Part shown: positions 1-9,329 of the stretch, one piece after another
How positions within the stretch are numbered: position 1 is the stretch's first letter
Layout of the letters: each line of letters begins with the position of its first letter
NCBI GenBank assembly: GCA_024236175.1
Contig: JACKKY010000004.1
Coordinates: forward strand, 570,501 to 634,500
Length of the DNA stretch: 64,000 nt
Direction: 5' to 3'
Origin: Novosphingobium sp.
GTDB lineage: Bacteria > Pseudomonadota > Alphaproteobacteria > Sphingomonadales > Sphingomonadaceae
Position numbers and translations under genes: made by a program
The notes under the pieces: model-generated
The model's database searches: none
What the model saw: the letters and a program-made list of their open reading frames with translations, nothing else
Told to the model about the DNA's origin: nothing

Positions 1-1
1 A

Positions 2-1030
2 TTCCCCAGGAACGGACCCTATCCGCAGCCGCCCCACCGGATGAACGATGCCGAGCGCATGCTGGCAGCGGCATGGCCGGAAAGCTTTTTCACCGTTCCT
101 TGCGCCCGCAGCCGGATTGCAATTCCGGATCGGAATGTCTGCTGCGGCAATGGCATCTGCAGCAACTGCCCCGTGGATGCAAAGTTCACCGTGAGAAACG
201 GGCTGGCGGGGGTCTATGACGATCCGAGAGTCACCGTATTGGGCGAGGCGGAAGTTATCGCGATCGAGACCGTCAACAAGGTTGCGCGTTCGGTGCTGTT
301 CAGACTTGGCGGCAAGGAACAATCGGTTTCCGCAGAACTTGTCGTTCTTGGCGCTAACGCGTTGTTCAACCCGATCATTCTGCAGCGATCCTCGCTCAAC
401 CACGCTGTGCTCGGCAAGGGCCTGCACGAACAGGTGGGCCTTGTCGCCGAGGTCTTTCTCGACGGAATAGACTGCTTCCAGGGATCGACCTCGGTCACCG
501 GCCACAGTTACCAGCTTTATACCGACGATGAGCGGCGAAAGAAGATGGCGGCCTGCCTCGTAGAGACCTGGAATGTCGGGAATCTGCGGGCTGAGCCTGG
601 ACGTTGGCAGCAGGTTCTGCCGGTGCGCCTCGTCTATGAGGATCTGCCCGAGCCGCGCAACCATGTGGCCTTCGATGCCGAAAATCCCGACGAGCCGCTA
701 CTGCACTACGAAGGCCATAGCGACTACACGGCAAGAGCACTTGAACGGGCCGAGGAAGATCTGGCCCGTGTGGTCGCCCCCCTTCCCGTGGAATCGATCG
801 CCGTCAGGCCCAGACCGGAGGCTACCGAAGCGCACATCCTCGGCACCACGCCGATGGGCAATGATCCGTCCGACAGCATCGTCGACTCAAATTCGATCCA
901 TCACGAGGTGCACAACCTGGTGGTGCTCGGCGGGGGAACCTTCCCTGCCAGCGGCCCCTCCAATCCCACGCTTACGCTCAGCGCCCTGGCGTTGCGCGCT
1001 GCCGAACGACTGACAGGCTTGCCGACATGA
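2..1030 (+). CDS. GMC-family FAD oxidoreductase, C-terminal part (5' end outside window)
   Basis: The reading frame is open from base 2, so the gene starts before the window and the FAD-binding N terminus is not visible. The first 13 codons read as a GMC-like stretch leading into an internal Met at 41. The visible part has a cysteine-rich CCGNGICSNCP segment and a C-terminal GMC domain with HILGTTPMG (catalytic His region) and SGPSNPTLT (Asn region). Family members oxidise alcohols or sugars using FAD. The stop overlaps the next start as ATGA, so the Tat-exported product downstream is probably its partner, as in gluconate-2-dehydrogenase-type complexes. The substrate is unknown. Confidence 0.85.
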   Translation, partial: FPRNGPYPQPPHRMNDAERMLAAAWPESFFTVPCARSRIAIPDRNVCCGNGICSNCPVDAKFTVRNGLAGVYDDPRVTVLGEAEVIAIETVNKVARSVLFRLGGKEQSVSAELVVLGANALFNPIILQRSSLNHAVLGKGLHEQVGLVAEVFLDGIDCFQGSTSVTGHSYQLYTDDERRKKMAACLVETWNVGNLRAEPGRWQQVLPVRLVYEDLPEPRNHVAFDAENPDEPLLHYEGHSDYTARALERAEEDLARVVAPLPVESIAVRPRPEATEAHILGTTPMGNDPSDSIVDSNSIHHEVHNLVVLGGGTFPASGPSNPTLTLSALALRAAERLTGLPT

Positions 1031-1476
1031 CCGCGATATCCCGCCGGAACTTCTTGCTGGCCGGCGGAGCCGTGCTCGCCATTCCGCCGCTCGAGATCGC
1101 GATCCGCGCAGCAGCGAGTTCACATGGCGAAACCATCGCCCGTATTCTGCAGGACCGTCTTCCGGGCCTGACCATCCCCGCGGAGAGGCTGATTGAATTC
1201 GGCGACGAATTCGCGAGACGCCACCTCCCCGACCTCGGCCGGCGTTTCCGGGGCGCCCTGCTGATCATGGACAACGACTGGGCGGAAGACCTGCTGCCCG
1301 AAAGCTGGCGCTTCCGGTACGACGCGTTCGCGCGCAATCTGATGACCGAATTCCTGTTTTCGACCGACCTGTTCACGACCGCCGGGGGTGAATTGGCAAG
1401 GGCCAGTTATGTCGCCTATTTCGATCCCTATGTCACAGGATGTGCGAACCCCCTTGCCCGGTTCGACATGACGTGA
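1027..1476 (+). CDS. Tat-exported small protein, gluconate-2-dehydrogenase-subunit-3-like
   Basis: This 149-residue protein begins with a twin-arginine signal (SRRNFLLAGG, residues 5-14) followed by a hydrophobic stretch, so it should be exported folded. The C-terminal half has FLFSTDLF and a DPYVTGCANPLARFD end, similar to the small Tat subunits that accompany membrane-bound GMC dehydrogenases. The start overlaps the oxidoreductase stop (ATGA), implying translational coupling and a fixed stoichiometry. The likely role is carrying or anchoring the oxidoreductase at the periplasmic face. The subunit-3 assignment rests on context and a partial motif, not a full domain match. Confidence 0.65.
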   Translation: MTAISRRNFLLAGGAVLAIPPLEIAIRAAASSHGETIARILQDRLPGLTIPAERLIEFGDEFARRHLPDLGRRFRGALLIMDNDWAEDLLPESWRFRYDAFARNLMTEFLFSTDLFTTAGGELARASYVAYFDPYVTGCANPLARFDMT

Positions 1477-1591
1477 CCTCGCACTTGCGAACTTGTTTTT
1501 CCAGCAATGAAAGTGTACGTTTTCCGCGGCTTTGGCCCATCGCAAGCAATATGCTTTCGACCATGATGGCCGGGTTGACGGAGACGGTCGG

Positions 1592-1978
1592 ATGGCCGAA
1601 CGCGAAACCAGCCTGATCATCTATGACGGGCAGTGTGTCTTCTGCTCGAACTACGTCCGCTTCATGCGATTGCGTGACACGGTCGGCCATGTCGAACTGA
1701 TAGACGCGCGGACGCAGGATCCGCGGATCGGTGAGTACTGGTCGCAGGGATACGATCTCAACGAAGGCATGCTCTTCGTCCATCGCGGCATCGTCCTGTT
1801 CGGAGCGGACGCAATTCATGCCCTCGCCGGGCTCTCAAGCACCAGCGCGTTTCTCAGCAGGCTGAACCGTCTGATATTCTCCAACCGGTTCGTCGCACGG
1901 GCACTCTACCCGTTCATGAAACTGGGACGCCGAGTGACGCTATTCCTGCTCAGGCGGAAGATGCTCGACCCTTGGTAG
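1592..1978 (+). CDS. DCC-family (DUF393) thiol-disulfide oxidoreductase
   Basis: This is a small protein of about 128 residues starting at the Met at 1592 (an upstream in-frame Met at 1532 lacks family similarity). It begins LIIYDGQCVFCSNYVRFMR, the signature of the DCC family with a CxxC redox pair in a thioredoxin-like fold. A second conserved block, VHRGIVLFGADAIHALAGL, follows. DCC proteins are often encoded beside HTTM (gamma-carboxylase-like) membrane proteins. Here the HTTM gene lies tail-to-tail, 23 bases away, which supports a functional pairing, although the partner and substrate are unknown. Confidence 0.85.
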   Translation: MAERETSLIIYDGQCVFCSNYVRFMRLRDTVGHVELIDARTQDPRIGEYWSQGYDLNEGMLFVHRGIVLFGADAIHALAGLSSTSAFLSRLNRLIFSNRFVARALYPFMKLGRRVTLFLLRRKMLDPW

Positions 1979-2001
1979 GAAGGCCTTGCCCGCTCGCCGG
2001 G

Positions 2002-3513
2002 TCAGTGGGTGCAAACCTTGGGCCGCGTGAAGTCGACCGGCTTGAATGCAAGGAAACGGCTTTCGATGAAGGACGGGTGTGGATAGTCGATGGTCTTTCC
2101 CGTGATGCCTTCCCGAAGCTTGCCGTTCTCCTCGTAAGTCACCCATGCCCCCGGCTTGTCACGCAATTGCCGGGCAAGTTCGTATTTCACCTCGTATCCT
2201 CCGCCGGCAGCGATCCTGCGCAAATAGCCGTCATTGGAATCCACGATCCGGACAAGCGAGCGTTGGTAGGACGCGATATAGGGCGGAGGGTTGAGCAGGA
2301 GGTGGTTGGTCTGCCCGCCTTCGGTGTGAAGATTGCTGAACATTGCGATCGAGCTTTCGGTCTTCAGGCCCAGATACGGCGACAGGGACGTGACGAACAA
2401 TGTTGCCGGGAACAGATAGAGCCAGAGCGGCTGACGGTTTCCGTATCCTTCGCTGTAAGGCATGGCGAGCAGCGCAGCGCGGGTAAGCAGGACCATTGTG
2501 GCGCCGCCAACCACTGCCCAGACCACAAGCCATGAGGAATGCCAGAGCAGCTTCTGCGCACGGGGCGGATAGCCCTGGGCGACGAAGTACACGATCAGGG
2601 TCGAGACGATAAGCAATGCAACCAGAGTGAGCAGCGCAGCGTTCCCGGGAGAGCGCACAGGCAGGCTTCTCAGCAACGCGACGACCGTCGAATAGAGGCC
2701 AGCGCTCACTTCCCGCGGCGTCGCCATGACGTAGAGCGCGAAAACCAGGCAGGAGAAGTCCATGTACCAGGAGAACGCCGAAAGCGGGATGATGTAGTGG
2801 AACATCAAAGCCAGGATCAGCCCGAGCCAGAAGAAGCGCCGCCAGTAGAGCGCGACCATGGCGATCAGCTCGACAATAAATGTCGAAGCGATTGCGGCGT
2901 AACGGCCGACGATGTTCTGATCGAGGCCAAAAGGCCGCGCCAGGGGATCGTAAAGGGAGACGGCGCAGCTAACGTTCGGGTCAAGGAAATCATTGTTTAT
3001 CTTGTGGAATATTCCGTAGAAATACATCACCGCCAGCAGGGCCCGGGCCACCACGCGGAGGCGTTCATAGGCCTCGTCGCGGTCGATGGCGATCGATCGG
3101 TTTCTGACGATTTCCACTCCCAGCACCGTGACGATGCAGCTGTTCATGAAGAACGCGATCGTTTGGTTGTTGGATATGACCGGCAGTCGGTAGACATATT
3201 GAGCGGCCATCGCCGCCGCAATCAGTCCAAGCAGCCATGTCTGTCTGGGGCGTGCGATCAACGCCAGGCAGGCCAGGAGGGTGATCCATTGGGAGGCCGC
3301 GATCGCGATGCCTACCTCTCCGCCGAGCGCCCATGTACGCTCGGCGATGCTGAGGATCGTGGCAAGGCCCCATATCGCGCTGAAGACGATGAGCCCGTCG
3401 CTGGGTCTCGCCGCTATGTCCAGTTCGGTCCTGTGAGGCCGAATGAGGTTGACGAGCCCGGTCCAGGAAAAGGTCTTGTCTTCCGTTGCGCCCGATGCAG
3501 CCTTGTACCCCAT
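2002..3513 (-). CDS. HTTM-like polytopic membrane protein
   Basis: The product is 503 residues from the ATG at 3513, which is preceded by a good GAAGGAA ribosome site. It has many hydrophobic segments and the block YFYGIFHKINNDFLDP, which resembles the HTTM / vitamin-K gamma-carboxylase-like membrane domain. The C-terminal ~130 residues are soluble and contain a GLKTESSIAMFSNLHTEGG stretch seen in bacterial HTTM proteins. No enzymatic activity can be assigned. It is convergent with a DCC oxidoreductase and is preceded by a 42-codon membrane-peptide gene in the same direction. Confidence 0.75.
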   Translation of the reverse strand: MGYKAASGATEDKTFSWTGLVNLIRPHRTELDIAARPSDGLIVFSAIWGLATILSIAERTWALGGEVGIAIAASQWITLLACLALIARPRQTWLLGLIAAAMAAQYVYRLPVISNNQTIAFFMNSCIVTVLGVEIVRNRSIAIDRDEAYERLRVVARALLAVMYFYGIFHKINNDFLDPNVSCAVSLYDPLARPFGLDQNIVGRYAAIASTFIVELIAMVALYWRRFFWLGLILALMFHYIIPLSAFSWYMDFSCLVFALYVMATPREVSAGLYSTVVALLRSLPVRSPGNAALLTLVALLIVSTLIVYFVAQGYPPRAQKLLWHSSWLVVWAVVGGATMVLLTRAALLAMPYSEGYGNRQPLWLYLFPATLFVTSLSPYLGLKTESSIAMFSNLHTEGGQTNHLLLNPPPYIASYQRSLVRIVDSNDGYLRRIAAGGGYEVKYELARQLRDKPGAWVTYEENGKLREGITGKTIDYPHPSFIESRFLAFKPVDFTRPKVCTH

Positions 3514-3524
3514 CGCGAGTTCCT

Positions 3525-3653
3525 TCAGGCAGGTACGAAACCGGAAATGATCGGCAAATTGCTCAAGGCATCTATTATCCCGGCGACCGCCAGCACGGCG
3601 GTTGCGATAATGATCGCCGTTTTCCACCCGAATCGTGCGTTCTGATCGTTCAT
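3525..3653 (-). CDS. 42-residue single-pass membrane microprotein
   Basis: A short frame ends 11 bases before the HTTM start. The ATG at 3653 is preceded by GGAGCGGGGCA, a plausible ribosome site. The product has a charged N terminus (NDQNARFGWK) followed by a hydrophobic helix (TAIIIATAVLAVAGIIDAL) and a short tail ending FVPA. The charge and helix arrangement suggests a single inner-membrane span. The spacing to the next gene suggests an operon with the HTTM gene. It matches no family I know. Its reality rests on the ribosome site, the position and the transmembrane composition only. Confidence 0.5.
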   Translation of the reverse strand: MNDQNARFGWKTAIIIATAVLAVAGIIDALSNLPIISGFVPA

Positions 3654-4304
3654 TGCCCCGCTCCGGTGCACGCCGAAACAAACATGTGGAAACTACTCCG
3701 ATTCAGCCTTGAATGCCACGCAAATACGCTGTTTCGCCGTGTTGGCGGGAAGTGTTGTCCAAAATGGGACATCTAATTATTTCACTATTATACAATGGCT
3801 TAACTGAACCATCGACGATCCGTTGGATTTGCCCTCAGCGGGCGATTTTGCGGACCTCCTGAAAACAGGCGAGTCAATGGCGCGAATCGCCTGCACCGCT
3901 CCTTGAGATGGCATTGTTTACAGGGAGCGGAACAAGCTCGCCCGAAGCGCCAAGCCAGGGCCATTTTTCCTTTTGGCCGCTTGCTTTGCCCCCCCGATCC
4001 TGTCAGTTTTCGATTGGCTTCAGGGGTGATTTCCAAGCCGATTGCAGTTCGTCAGCTCGCTGGGAAATGCCATGACTGCTGACATCAAGAGATGTGTGAA
4101 CAGAACATCGGGCGCACAATGCCATGCGCGCCAGAAATACTGCATCCCGGCAAGCCCTTTACTGAACAGATTTGTCCGTTTCGACTGTTGGGCTGGCTCA
4201 GACTGCGGGGTGTGGGACGCTCCTCGAAGCAACGGGGCAACGCTGCCGCAAGACCGATGGTCAATCCTGCTTAACTAACCGAGCGCGACGTCGAGGAGAT
4301 CGTA
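3654..4304. other. 650-base region without a supported gene
   Basis: The region lies between the divergent microprotein/HTTM pair and the GT39-like gene. Short frames exist on both strands, but their translations are rich in Arg, Cys and Trp and look like nothing real. The stretch around 3770-3800 is AT-rich (attatttcactattatacaa) and could hold a promoter for either side. I see no tRNA or repeat. Confidence 0.5.
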
Positions 4305-6068
4305 TTGGCGCAGTCAGTTCTCTCGTTCGTGTCAGACGACTGGGCATACTGGATTGACCGTATGGCCGGTCTGTTCACCGCGACCGAAATTGTGCTCGCC
4401 GGCGTGATGATCGCCCTTGCGTTCACCCTGCCGCAAACGGGCGGGAGGTTGTTCGCGGCGATCGAAAGGCACGGCTCGAAACTTCTCCTTGAACCTGTTT
4501 CCCAGCTCCTGGCGATTGCCGTGATCGCAGTGCTTGCGCGCGCACTGTTCCTGCCCTGGCTGGGCCCGCCGGTTCCCGTCAGCCACGACGAACACAGCCT
4601 GATGCTCCAGGCGCAGACATTCCTTGAAGGCCGGCTGGCGAACCCCACTCCCCCTTTCTGGAAGCATTTCGAAGCAATCCATATCAACGTCGTTCCCAGT
4701 TACGCATCCATGTATTTTCCAGGCCGCGGCCTGCCACTCGCCTTCGGGCTGCTCGTCGGCGAACATGCCTGGATCGGAGTGTGGCTGAGCTTTGCCCTGA
4801 TGTGCGTGGCTTCGGTGTGGATGCTGCAACAGTGGGTTGCGCCGCCCTTCGCATTCCTCGGCGGGCTGCTCGTCGTCATCCATCTCGGCGTGTTCAGCTA
4901 CTGGATCAATTCATACTGGGGAGGCGCTTTCACCGCCTGCGGCGGAATGCTTGTCCTGGGCGCGGTGCCGCAAATGCTTCGGCGGCCCGAGTGGAGAACG
5001 GGTGCGCTGATGGGAGTCGGTGCGTTGATTCTTCTGATCACGCGTCCGGTCGAAGGCGCACTGCTGTGCCTGCCGGTCGGCGTGATGATCCTGGTCAAAC
5101 TGCTTCGCACCCGGGCATCTTCCTTCGCAAGGGACATCGCCAGGATAGCAATTCCGGTTGCCGCCTTCGCGGCTCTGGGCGGCACACTGATGATCGCCTA
5201 CAACAAGGCCGCAACCGGCGATCCGTTTGTGACTCCCTACGAACTTAACCGCGAAGCCTACGCCACGGCACCTGCATTTCTGGTTTCGCCTCCCCCGCCG
5301 GGCGAGAAGCGCGGGCCGGAGTATTTCCGCCCATTCTACGATTGGGAACACATTCCCTACGAACGGCGCACCATACCTGGCAAGTTGCTACTGAGCGTGC
5401 TCGCGAAATTCTACGATTCCTGGAATTTCTATGTCGGGATAATCCTGACGCCGGCATTCCTTGCGGGACTGTGGGCGTCCCGACGCGAGCCAATCCTTCC
5501 AGTGACCCTGGCGTTTTTCTACTCCGGGTTTGTTTTTGAGACATGGAATTTCCCCCACTACACCGCGCCAATTTTCCCGGTCGTTCTCGTCATCACGATG
5601 ATGGGATTCGAAGCACTGAGATCCTGGCGTCCGCGAGACAAGGGCAGCGGACTTTTCTTGACCCGGGCGATGCCGGTGGCGCTATTGTTCACGCTGCTGG
5701 TTCCGACATCCGCGGCGATCGCGGGGTGGCCGCCCCTTGTCAGCAATCAGCACAACAAACCGTGCTGCGCCTTGCAGCAGTCGACTGTCCGGACCGAAAT
5801 CACGTCGAAGCTGAAGGCGATCCCGGGACGCGACCTCATACTCGTATCAAGTGCAAACCACCCGGTGCATCTGGCGATACTTTACAACGAACCGGATATC
5901 GCAAGATCGGACATCGTCTGGGCAAACCGGCTCGGCGAGGAGGAGGACGCGCCCTTGATCAGCCACTTCGCCGACCGGATAGTCTGGGACCTGGAATGGA
6001 GCGAGGACGAAAAAGGCTACAGGCTCAAACGCCGGGCATCGTCCGGCCCGACCGGTTCGTCGAAATAG
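4305..6068 (+). CDS. GT39/PMT-like polytopic glycosyltransferase
   Basis: This 587-residue membrane protein starts at TTG 4305, eight bases after a strong GAGGAGA site. About ten hydrophobic helices surround a first periplasmic loop that carries SHDEHSLMLQAQTFLEGRL. That acidic DE motif is where PMT/ArnT-type enzymes of the GT-C fold bind the metal and lipid-linked sugar. The C-terminal ~100 residues are soluble. It probably moves a sugar from a polyprenyl carrier to an acceptor on the periplasmic side. It is convergent with galU and lies just outside the polysaccharide region. The exact donor and acceptor are unknown. Confidence 0.65.
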   Translation: MAQSVLSFVSDDWAYWIDRMAGLFTATEIVLAGVMIALAFTLPQTGGRLFAAIERHGSKLLLEPVSQLLAIAVIAVLARALFLPWLGPPVPVSHDEHSLMLQAQTFLEGRLANPTPPFWKHFEAIHINVVPSYASMYFPGRGLPLAFGLLVGEHAWIGVWLSFALMCVASVWMLQQWVAPPFAFLGGLLVVIHLGVFSYWINSYWGGAFTACGGMLVLGAVPQMLRRPEWRTGALMGVGALILLITRPVEGALLCLPVGVMILVKLLRTRASSFARDIARIAIPVAAFAALGGTLMIAYNKAATGDPFVTPYELNREAYATAPAFLVSPPPPGEKRGPEYFRPFYDWEHIPYERRTIPGKLLLSVLAKFYDSWNFYVGIILTPAFLAGLWASRREPILPVTLAFFYSGFVFETWNFPHYTAPIFPVVLVITMMGFEALRSWRPRDKGSGLFLTRAMPVALLFTLLVPTSAAIAGWPPLVSNQHNKPCCALQQSTVRTEITSKLKAIPGRDLILVSSANHPVHLAILYNEPDIARSDIVWANRLGEEEDAPLISHFADRIVWDLEWSEDEKGYRLKRRASSGPTGSSK

Positions 6069-6083
6069 ACGCTGTGCTGGTTT

Positions 6084-6112
6084 GCCGCTCAACCGCTTGG
6101 GCGGTGAGCGGC
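6084..6112. terminator. Bidirectional hairpin terminator between convergent genes
   Basis: The arms GCCGCTC (6084-6090) and GAGCGGC (6106-6112) enclose ACCGC and GCGGT with a TTGG loop and one bulged A. This gives a stem of about 12 pairs, followed on the + strand by GGTTTATTT. It lies in the 48-base gap between the GT39-like gene and galU, which converge. Confidence 0.6.
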
Positions 6113-6116
6113 CGGT

Positions 6117-7010
6117 TTATTTCAGCAGCCGGCTTGCGATATCGCGGACTTCGGTGGCCATGTCCTCGCGTTCAAGGGCAAGCGCCAGCGTCGCTTCCAC
6201 GAAACCCACCTTGGAGCCGCAGTCATACCGCCGCCCGGCGAAGGTCACTGCGTGGAACGGCTGCTGACCGATCATGCGTGCCATGGCGTCGGTCAGCTGG
6301 ATTTCGCCGCCCGCGCCCTTCTCCTGCCCTTCCAGCGTGCGCATGACCTCGGGCTGGAGAATGTAGCGCCCGGAAATGATGAGATTGGACGGCGCGTCCT
6401 CCACTTTCGGCTTTTCCACCAGGCCCGTGACTTCTGTCAGCGCCCCGCCCAGCGCATCTAGCTTCGCCCCCGGCGCGATGACGCCGTAGCTCGAAACCTG
6501 ATCGTGCGGGACCTCAAGCACGCTGATAAGGTTGCCGCCGACCTCCTCGTAAGCCTCGACCATCTGCTTCATGCAGCCGGGAGAACCGATCATCAGCTCG
6601 TCCGGCAGGAAGATCGCGAAGGGTTCGTCGCCGACGATCGCTCGCGCGCACCAGATCGCGTGCCCCAGCCCCATCGGCACCTGCTGGCGCACGGTCAGGA
6701 GATTGCCGGGCGACACCCGCGTCGGTTCGAGCACCTCGAGCGACTTGCCGCGTTCGGACATCGTCGTCTCCAGCTCGTAGGCCGTGTCGAAATGTTCGAC
6801 GATCGAGGTCTTGCCGCGCCCGGTGACGAAGATGAACTGGTCGATACCCGCCTCGCGCGCCTCGTCGACCGCATACTGGATCAGCGGACGGTCTATGATC
6901 GGCAGCATTTCCTTCGGAATGGCCTTGGTCGCGGGCAGAAAGCGCGTGCCGAGGCCGGCCACCGGGAATACGGCCTTGCGCACGGGCTTGCGATAGGTCT
7001 GGGAAGTCAT
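6117..7010 (-). CDS. galU: UTP-glucose-1-phosphate uridylyltransferase
   Basis: The 297-residue enzyme makes UDP-glucose from UTP and glucose-1-phosphate in the cytoplasm. The N terminus has KAVFPVAGLGTRFLPATK, the nucleotide-binding signature, then KEMLPIIDRPLIQYAVDEA. VTGRGKTSIVEHFD and the later FAGRRYDCGSKVGFVEATL are also typical of GalU. Length is normal for the family. It is the first sugar-nucleotide gene of a polysaccharide region. galE at the other end of the window would convert its product to UDP-galactose. Confidence 0.95.
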   Translation of the reverse strand: MTSQTYRKPVRKAVFPVAGLGTRFLPATKAIPKEMLPIIDRPLIQYAVDEAREAGIDQFIFVTGRGKTSIVEHFDTAYELETTMSERGKSLEVLEPTRVSPGNLLTVRQQVPMGLGHAIWCARAIVGDEPFAIFLPDELMIGSPGCMKQMVEAYEEVGGNLISVLEVPHDQVSSYGVIAPGAKLDALGGALTEVTGLVEKPKVEDAPSNLIISGRYILQPEVMRTLEGQEKGAGGEIQLTDAMARMIGQQPFHAVTFAGRRYDCGSKVGFVEATLALALEREDMATEVRDIASRLLK

Positions 7011-7191
7011 GGGGAAACTGAGAAACCTCTATTGTTACCTGACTGTGAAGTATGGAGAACGCACAAAGGCGAAGGGTCGTTCCGCGAATATTGTTAAAGG
7101 AAAATACCGGCGGTTAGCCTCATCGATGTGCAGACATCGGCGCTTCATTCAGCCGGCCATGCGCTCGCTGCGATATCCGGAAGCGGCAATG

Positions 7192-8610
7192 TCAGAAGGC
7201 ATTACGATGGATGAAGACGCCCAGTGTGCGGATGAGAATGCCGACGTCGCGCCAAATCCTCCAGTCCTGAATATATTCAAGATCGGATTGCAGTCTGTTG
7301 ACCAGGTCCAGTTCGGTCTCGGTCGCGCCCCTGAATCCGCGAACTTGCGCCAAGCCGGTGATGCCCGGTTTGAGTCTGTGCCTGTACCAGTATCTCGTAT
7401 CGATCTCCCAGAACAGGCGCTCCTCCGCCAGCGAGCCCAGAGCATGCGGCCGCGGACCGACAATACTCATCTCGCTGAGCAGAACGTTGATGAGCTGCGG
7501 CAGTTCATCGATGCTGGTAGATCGCAGGAAGCGCCCCACGCGCGTCACCCGCGGATCGCCTCTCTGCGTAGATACCGATCCGTTGCGATCGCACAGATCG
7601 ACATACATGCTGCGAAATTTCAGGACGTCGAAGAAGCGGTTGCCACGCCCTACACGCTGCTGCCTGAAGAATACCGGACCGCGCGATTCCAGCTTGATGG
7701 CAAACGCGACAAGTATGAACAACGGCAACAGGGCGATTAACGCTGGTATTGCGATAGCAAGATCGAACAGGCGCTTCTTGGCCCGAGCTCTCAGACCAAG
7801 GGTCTTCCGAGAGACCTGAAATGTATCGTACCCGCAAAAATTGCCGATCCCGATCGCTCCCAGCTCGTTGAAGTTGGGCGCCAGTATCTCTCCCGTCGCC
7901 TCCGCCCCCTTGAGCAAGACTGTCCACTGCTCTCTTCTCGCTTCGCTGCAGGCGATCACGACACGATCAAAGGTCTTGGTCAGCGTTCCGAAACGATGGA
8001 GCATGACCGGATCTTTCGCATCCGGAATCAGCCCGTTGCTTTCGGCATCAAAGACGAAGTCGGCCTGAGCAGCGCGGAATTTGAGCCCATCCAGGATCAG
8101 CAATTCGTTTATCAATCTGCCGCCGCTGAGCCTTCTTGCACGCACGGTGTAAACGGTTCGGGCCGCCGCGAGCGCGAGTCCGCTGCAAACTACGCTGATC
8201 AAGAATGCCGACCTCGGAACCTCGTCCGAACGATGCAATGCGAATGCCACGAGGAGAACAAGCAGGACCGCGACCGACAGGGCCTTCGCGGAGCAAATGA
8301 TGGATGACAATGGATTCAGGATCGCATCGTCGGAATATGCACCTCCGTTGAACGCCGCGGCGACATAGAAGGGCAAGATCAACAAGACGAGAGGCGCCCA
8401 AGGGGCCGACTGCAATTCGACAGGTTGCGAAGCGATCGCCGTAATGCAAGTGATCAGCGTCAAACCGAGGATGACGACATCAAGTAACGCCAATTCTCCT
8501 CGAACAACGAGCTTCATCGATTGCCTGGACCGGTTCTCGCGAGTCGGCGGCAAAGCAACCGACCGGTAGCGGGATGCTTGCGAGTCCCTCTTGTCGAAAT
8601 AGGCCGTCAT
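7192..8610 (-). CDS. Polyprenyl-phosphate sugar-1-phosphate transferase (WcaJ/ExoY type)
   Basis: The 472-residue protein starts at ATG 8610 behind AGAGG. The N-terminal half has several membrane helices and a CoA-binding-like soluble part. The C-terminal half is a bacterial sugar transferase domain with FFRQQRVGRG, DVLKFRSM, TRVGRFLRSTSIDELPQL, MSIVGPRPHALG and KPGITGLAQVRG. Enzymes of this kind load the first sugar-1-phosphate onto undecaprenyl phosphate to start exopolysaccharide repeat units. It faces the same way as galU, 181 bases upstream of it. Which sugar is loaded (glucose or galactose) cannot be decided. Confidence 0.9.
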   Translation of the reverse strand: MTAYFDKRDSQASRYRSVALPPTRENRSRQSMKLVVRGELALLDVVILGLTLITCITAIASQPVELQSAPWAPLVLLILPFYVAAAFNGGAYSDDAILNPLSSIICSAKALSVAVLLVLLVAFALHRSDEVPRSAFLISVVCSGLALAAARTVYTVRARRLSGGRLINELLILDGLKFRAAQADFVFDAESNGLIPDAKDPVMLHRFGTLTKTFDRVVIACSEARREQWTVLLKGAEATGEILAPNFNELGAIGIGNFCGYDTFQVSRKTLGLRARAKKRLFDLAIAIPALIALLPLFILVAFAIKLESRGPVFFRQQRVGRGNRFFDVLKFRSMYVDLCDRNGSVSTQRGDPRVTRVGRFLRSTSIDELPQLINVLLSEMSIVGPRPHALGSLAEERLFWEIDTRYWYRHRLKPGITGLAQVRGFRGATETELDLVNRLQSDLEYIQDWRIWRDVGILIRTLGVFIHRNAF

Positions 8611-8630
8611 CAGCGCCTCTGCGAAAACCT

Positions 8631-8648
8631 GTGCATGCAGCCATGCAC
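8631..8648. promoter_or_regulatory. Perfect palindrome upstream of the sugar transferase gene
   Basis: GTGCATG at 8631-8637 is repeated inverted as CATGCAC at 8642-8648 with a CAGC spacer, 20 bases before the transferase start. It could be an operator or an mRNA hairpin. The remaining ~270 bases up to the next gene hold nothing else I recognise. Confidence 0.4.
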
Positions 8649-8915
8649 GAATCGAGAGCTAAATGCTGCGATGCAATATATAGGATCGCGAACCTGTCGC
8701 AAGGCTGCGCAGCCCGGTGAGAGAAATGTGCCATCTCGGGAAATCTCGTAAAATCGGACTTCAGGATCACGCAGAACAGATCCGCGAACGGAGCATCAAA
8801 CCTAACAAGGCGGACACAATATACCGCAGCGCAGCAAGAAATGATCTTCAGCGCACGTCCTGGTTACCGGACTGTTGTGAAGGCAGCGGCAGAAGCCTTG
8901 GCCAGCGGCTCTTGC

Positions 8916-9329
8916 CTAGGCGACTATGAGATAGATGACGCCTGCAAGAACGGCTAGAAAGAGTGCGATACCCGCATATTTCGAAAATCCGGAAACGGCA
9001 GCGTCGACCTTTTCGTCGAGATCACCTTCATCGGCAGGCGAAAAACGCGACGTCCCGCTCTCGCCGGACAAGCGCTCTTCAATATAGCCGTGCATGCGAG
9101 CGACCGAACTGTCGGGCTTCCCGTCTGGCGTGTAAGCAGCCTCCGAGGGCGCTGCTTCAGATTCGACCATCGGATCGGTCGAAGACACTCGTCGACTTTG
9201 TTGAATTCCGACCATCGAAAGAAACTTCCCCGCAGTTGAATAAAAGTTAGCGGAGGCTCGTTTCGAAAATGTAAACAGACGCATCTCGCTTCGGCTTTTT
9301 TTGTTCTGTGACGAAGCTCGTACGAGCAT
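8916..9329 (-). CDS. Hypothetical tail-anchored membrane protein
   Basis: The product is 137 residues from ATG 9329, which follows GGGAG by four bases; a second Met at 9284 is possible. The N-terminal two thirds are polar and rich in Ser, Glu and Asp. The last ~20 residues (YAGIALFLAVLAGVIYLIV) form one hydrophobic helix, so the protein is probably anchored by its C terminus with the bulk in the cytoplasm. I recognise no domain. It sits between the sugar transferase gene and gtrA-like gene, both on the same strand, so a role in envelope polysaccharide work is possible but unproven. Confidence 0.55.
   Translation of the reverse strand: MLVRASSQNKKSRSEMRLFTFSKRASANFYSTAGKFLSMVGIQQSRRVSSTDPMVESEAAPSEAAYTPDGKPDSSVARMHGYIEERLSGESGTSRFSPADEGDLDEKVDAAVSGFSKYAGIALFLAVLAGVIYLIVA

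Noticed and set aside
2539..3645. A 368-codon frame opposite the HTTM-like gene
   Set aside because: Its translation is low-complexity Arg/Asp/Gln without any motif, whereas the minus strand shows membrane helices and a ribosome site.
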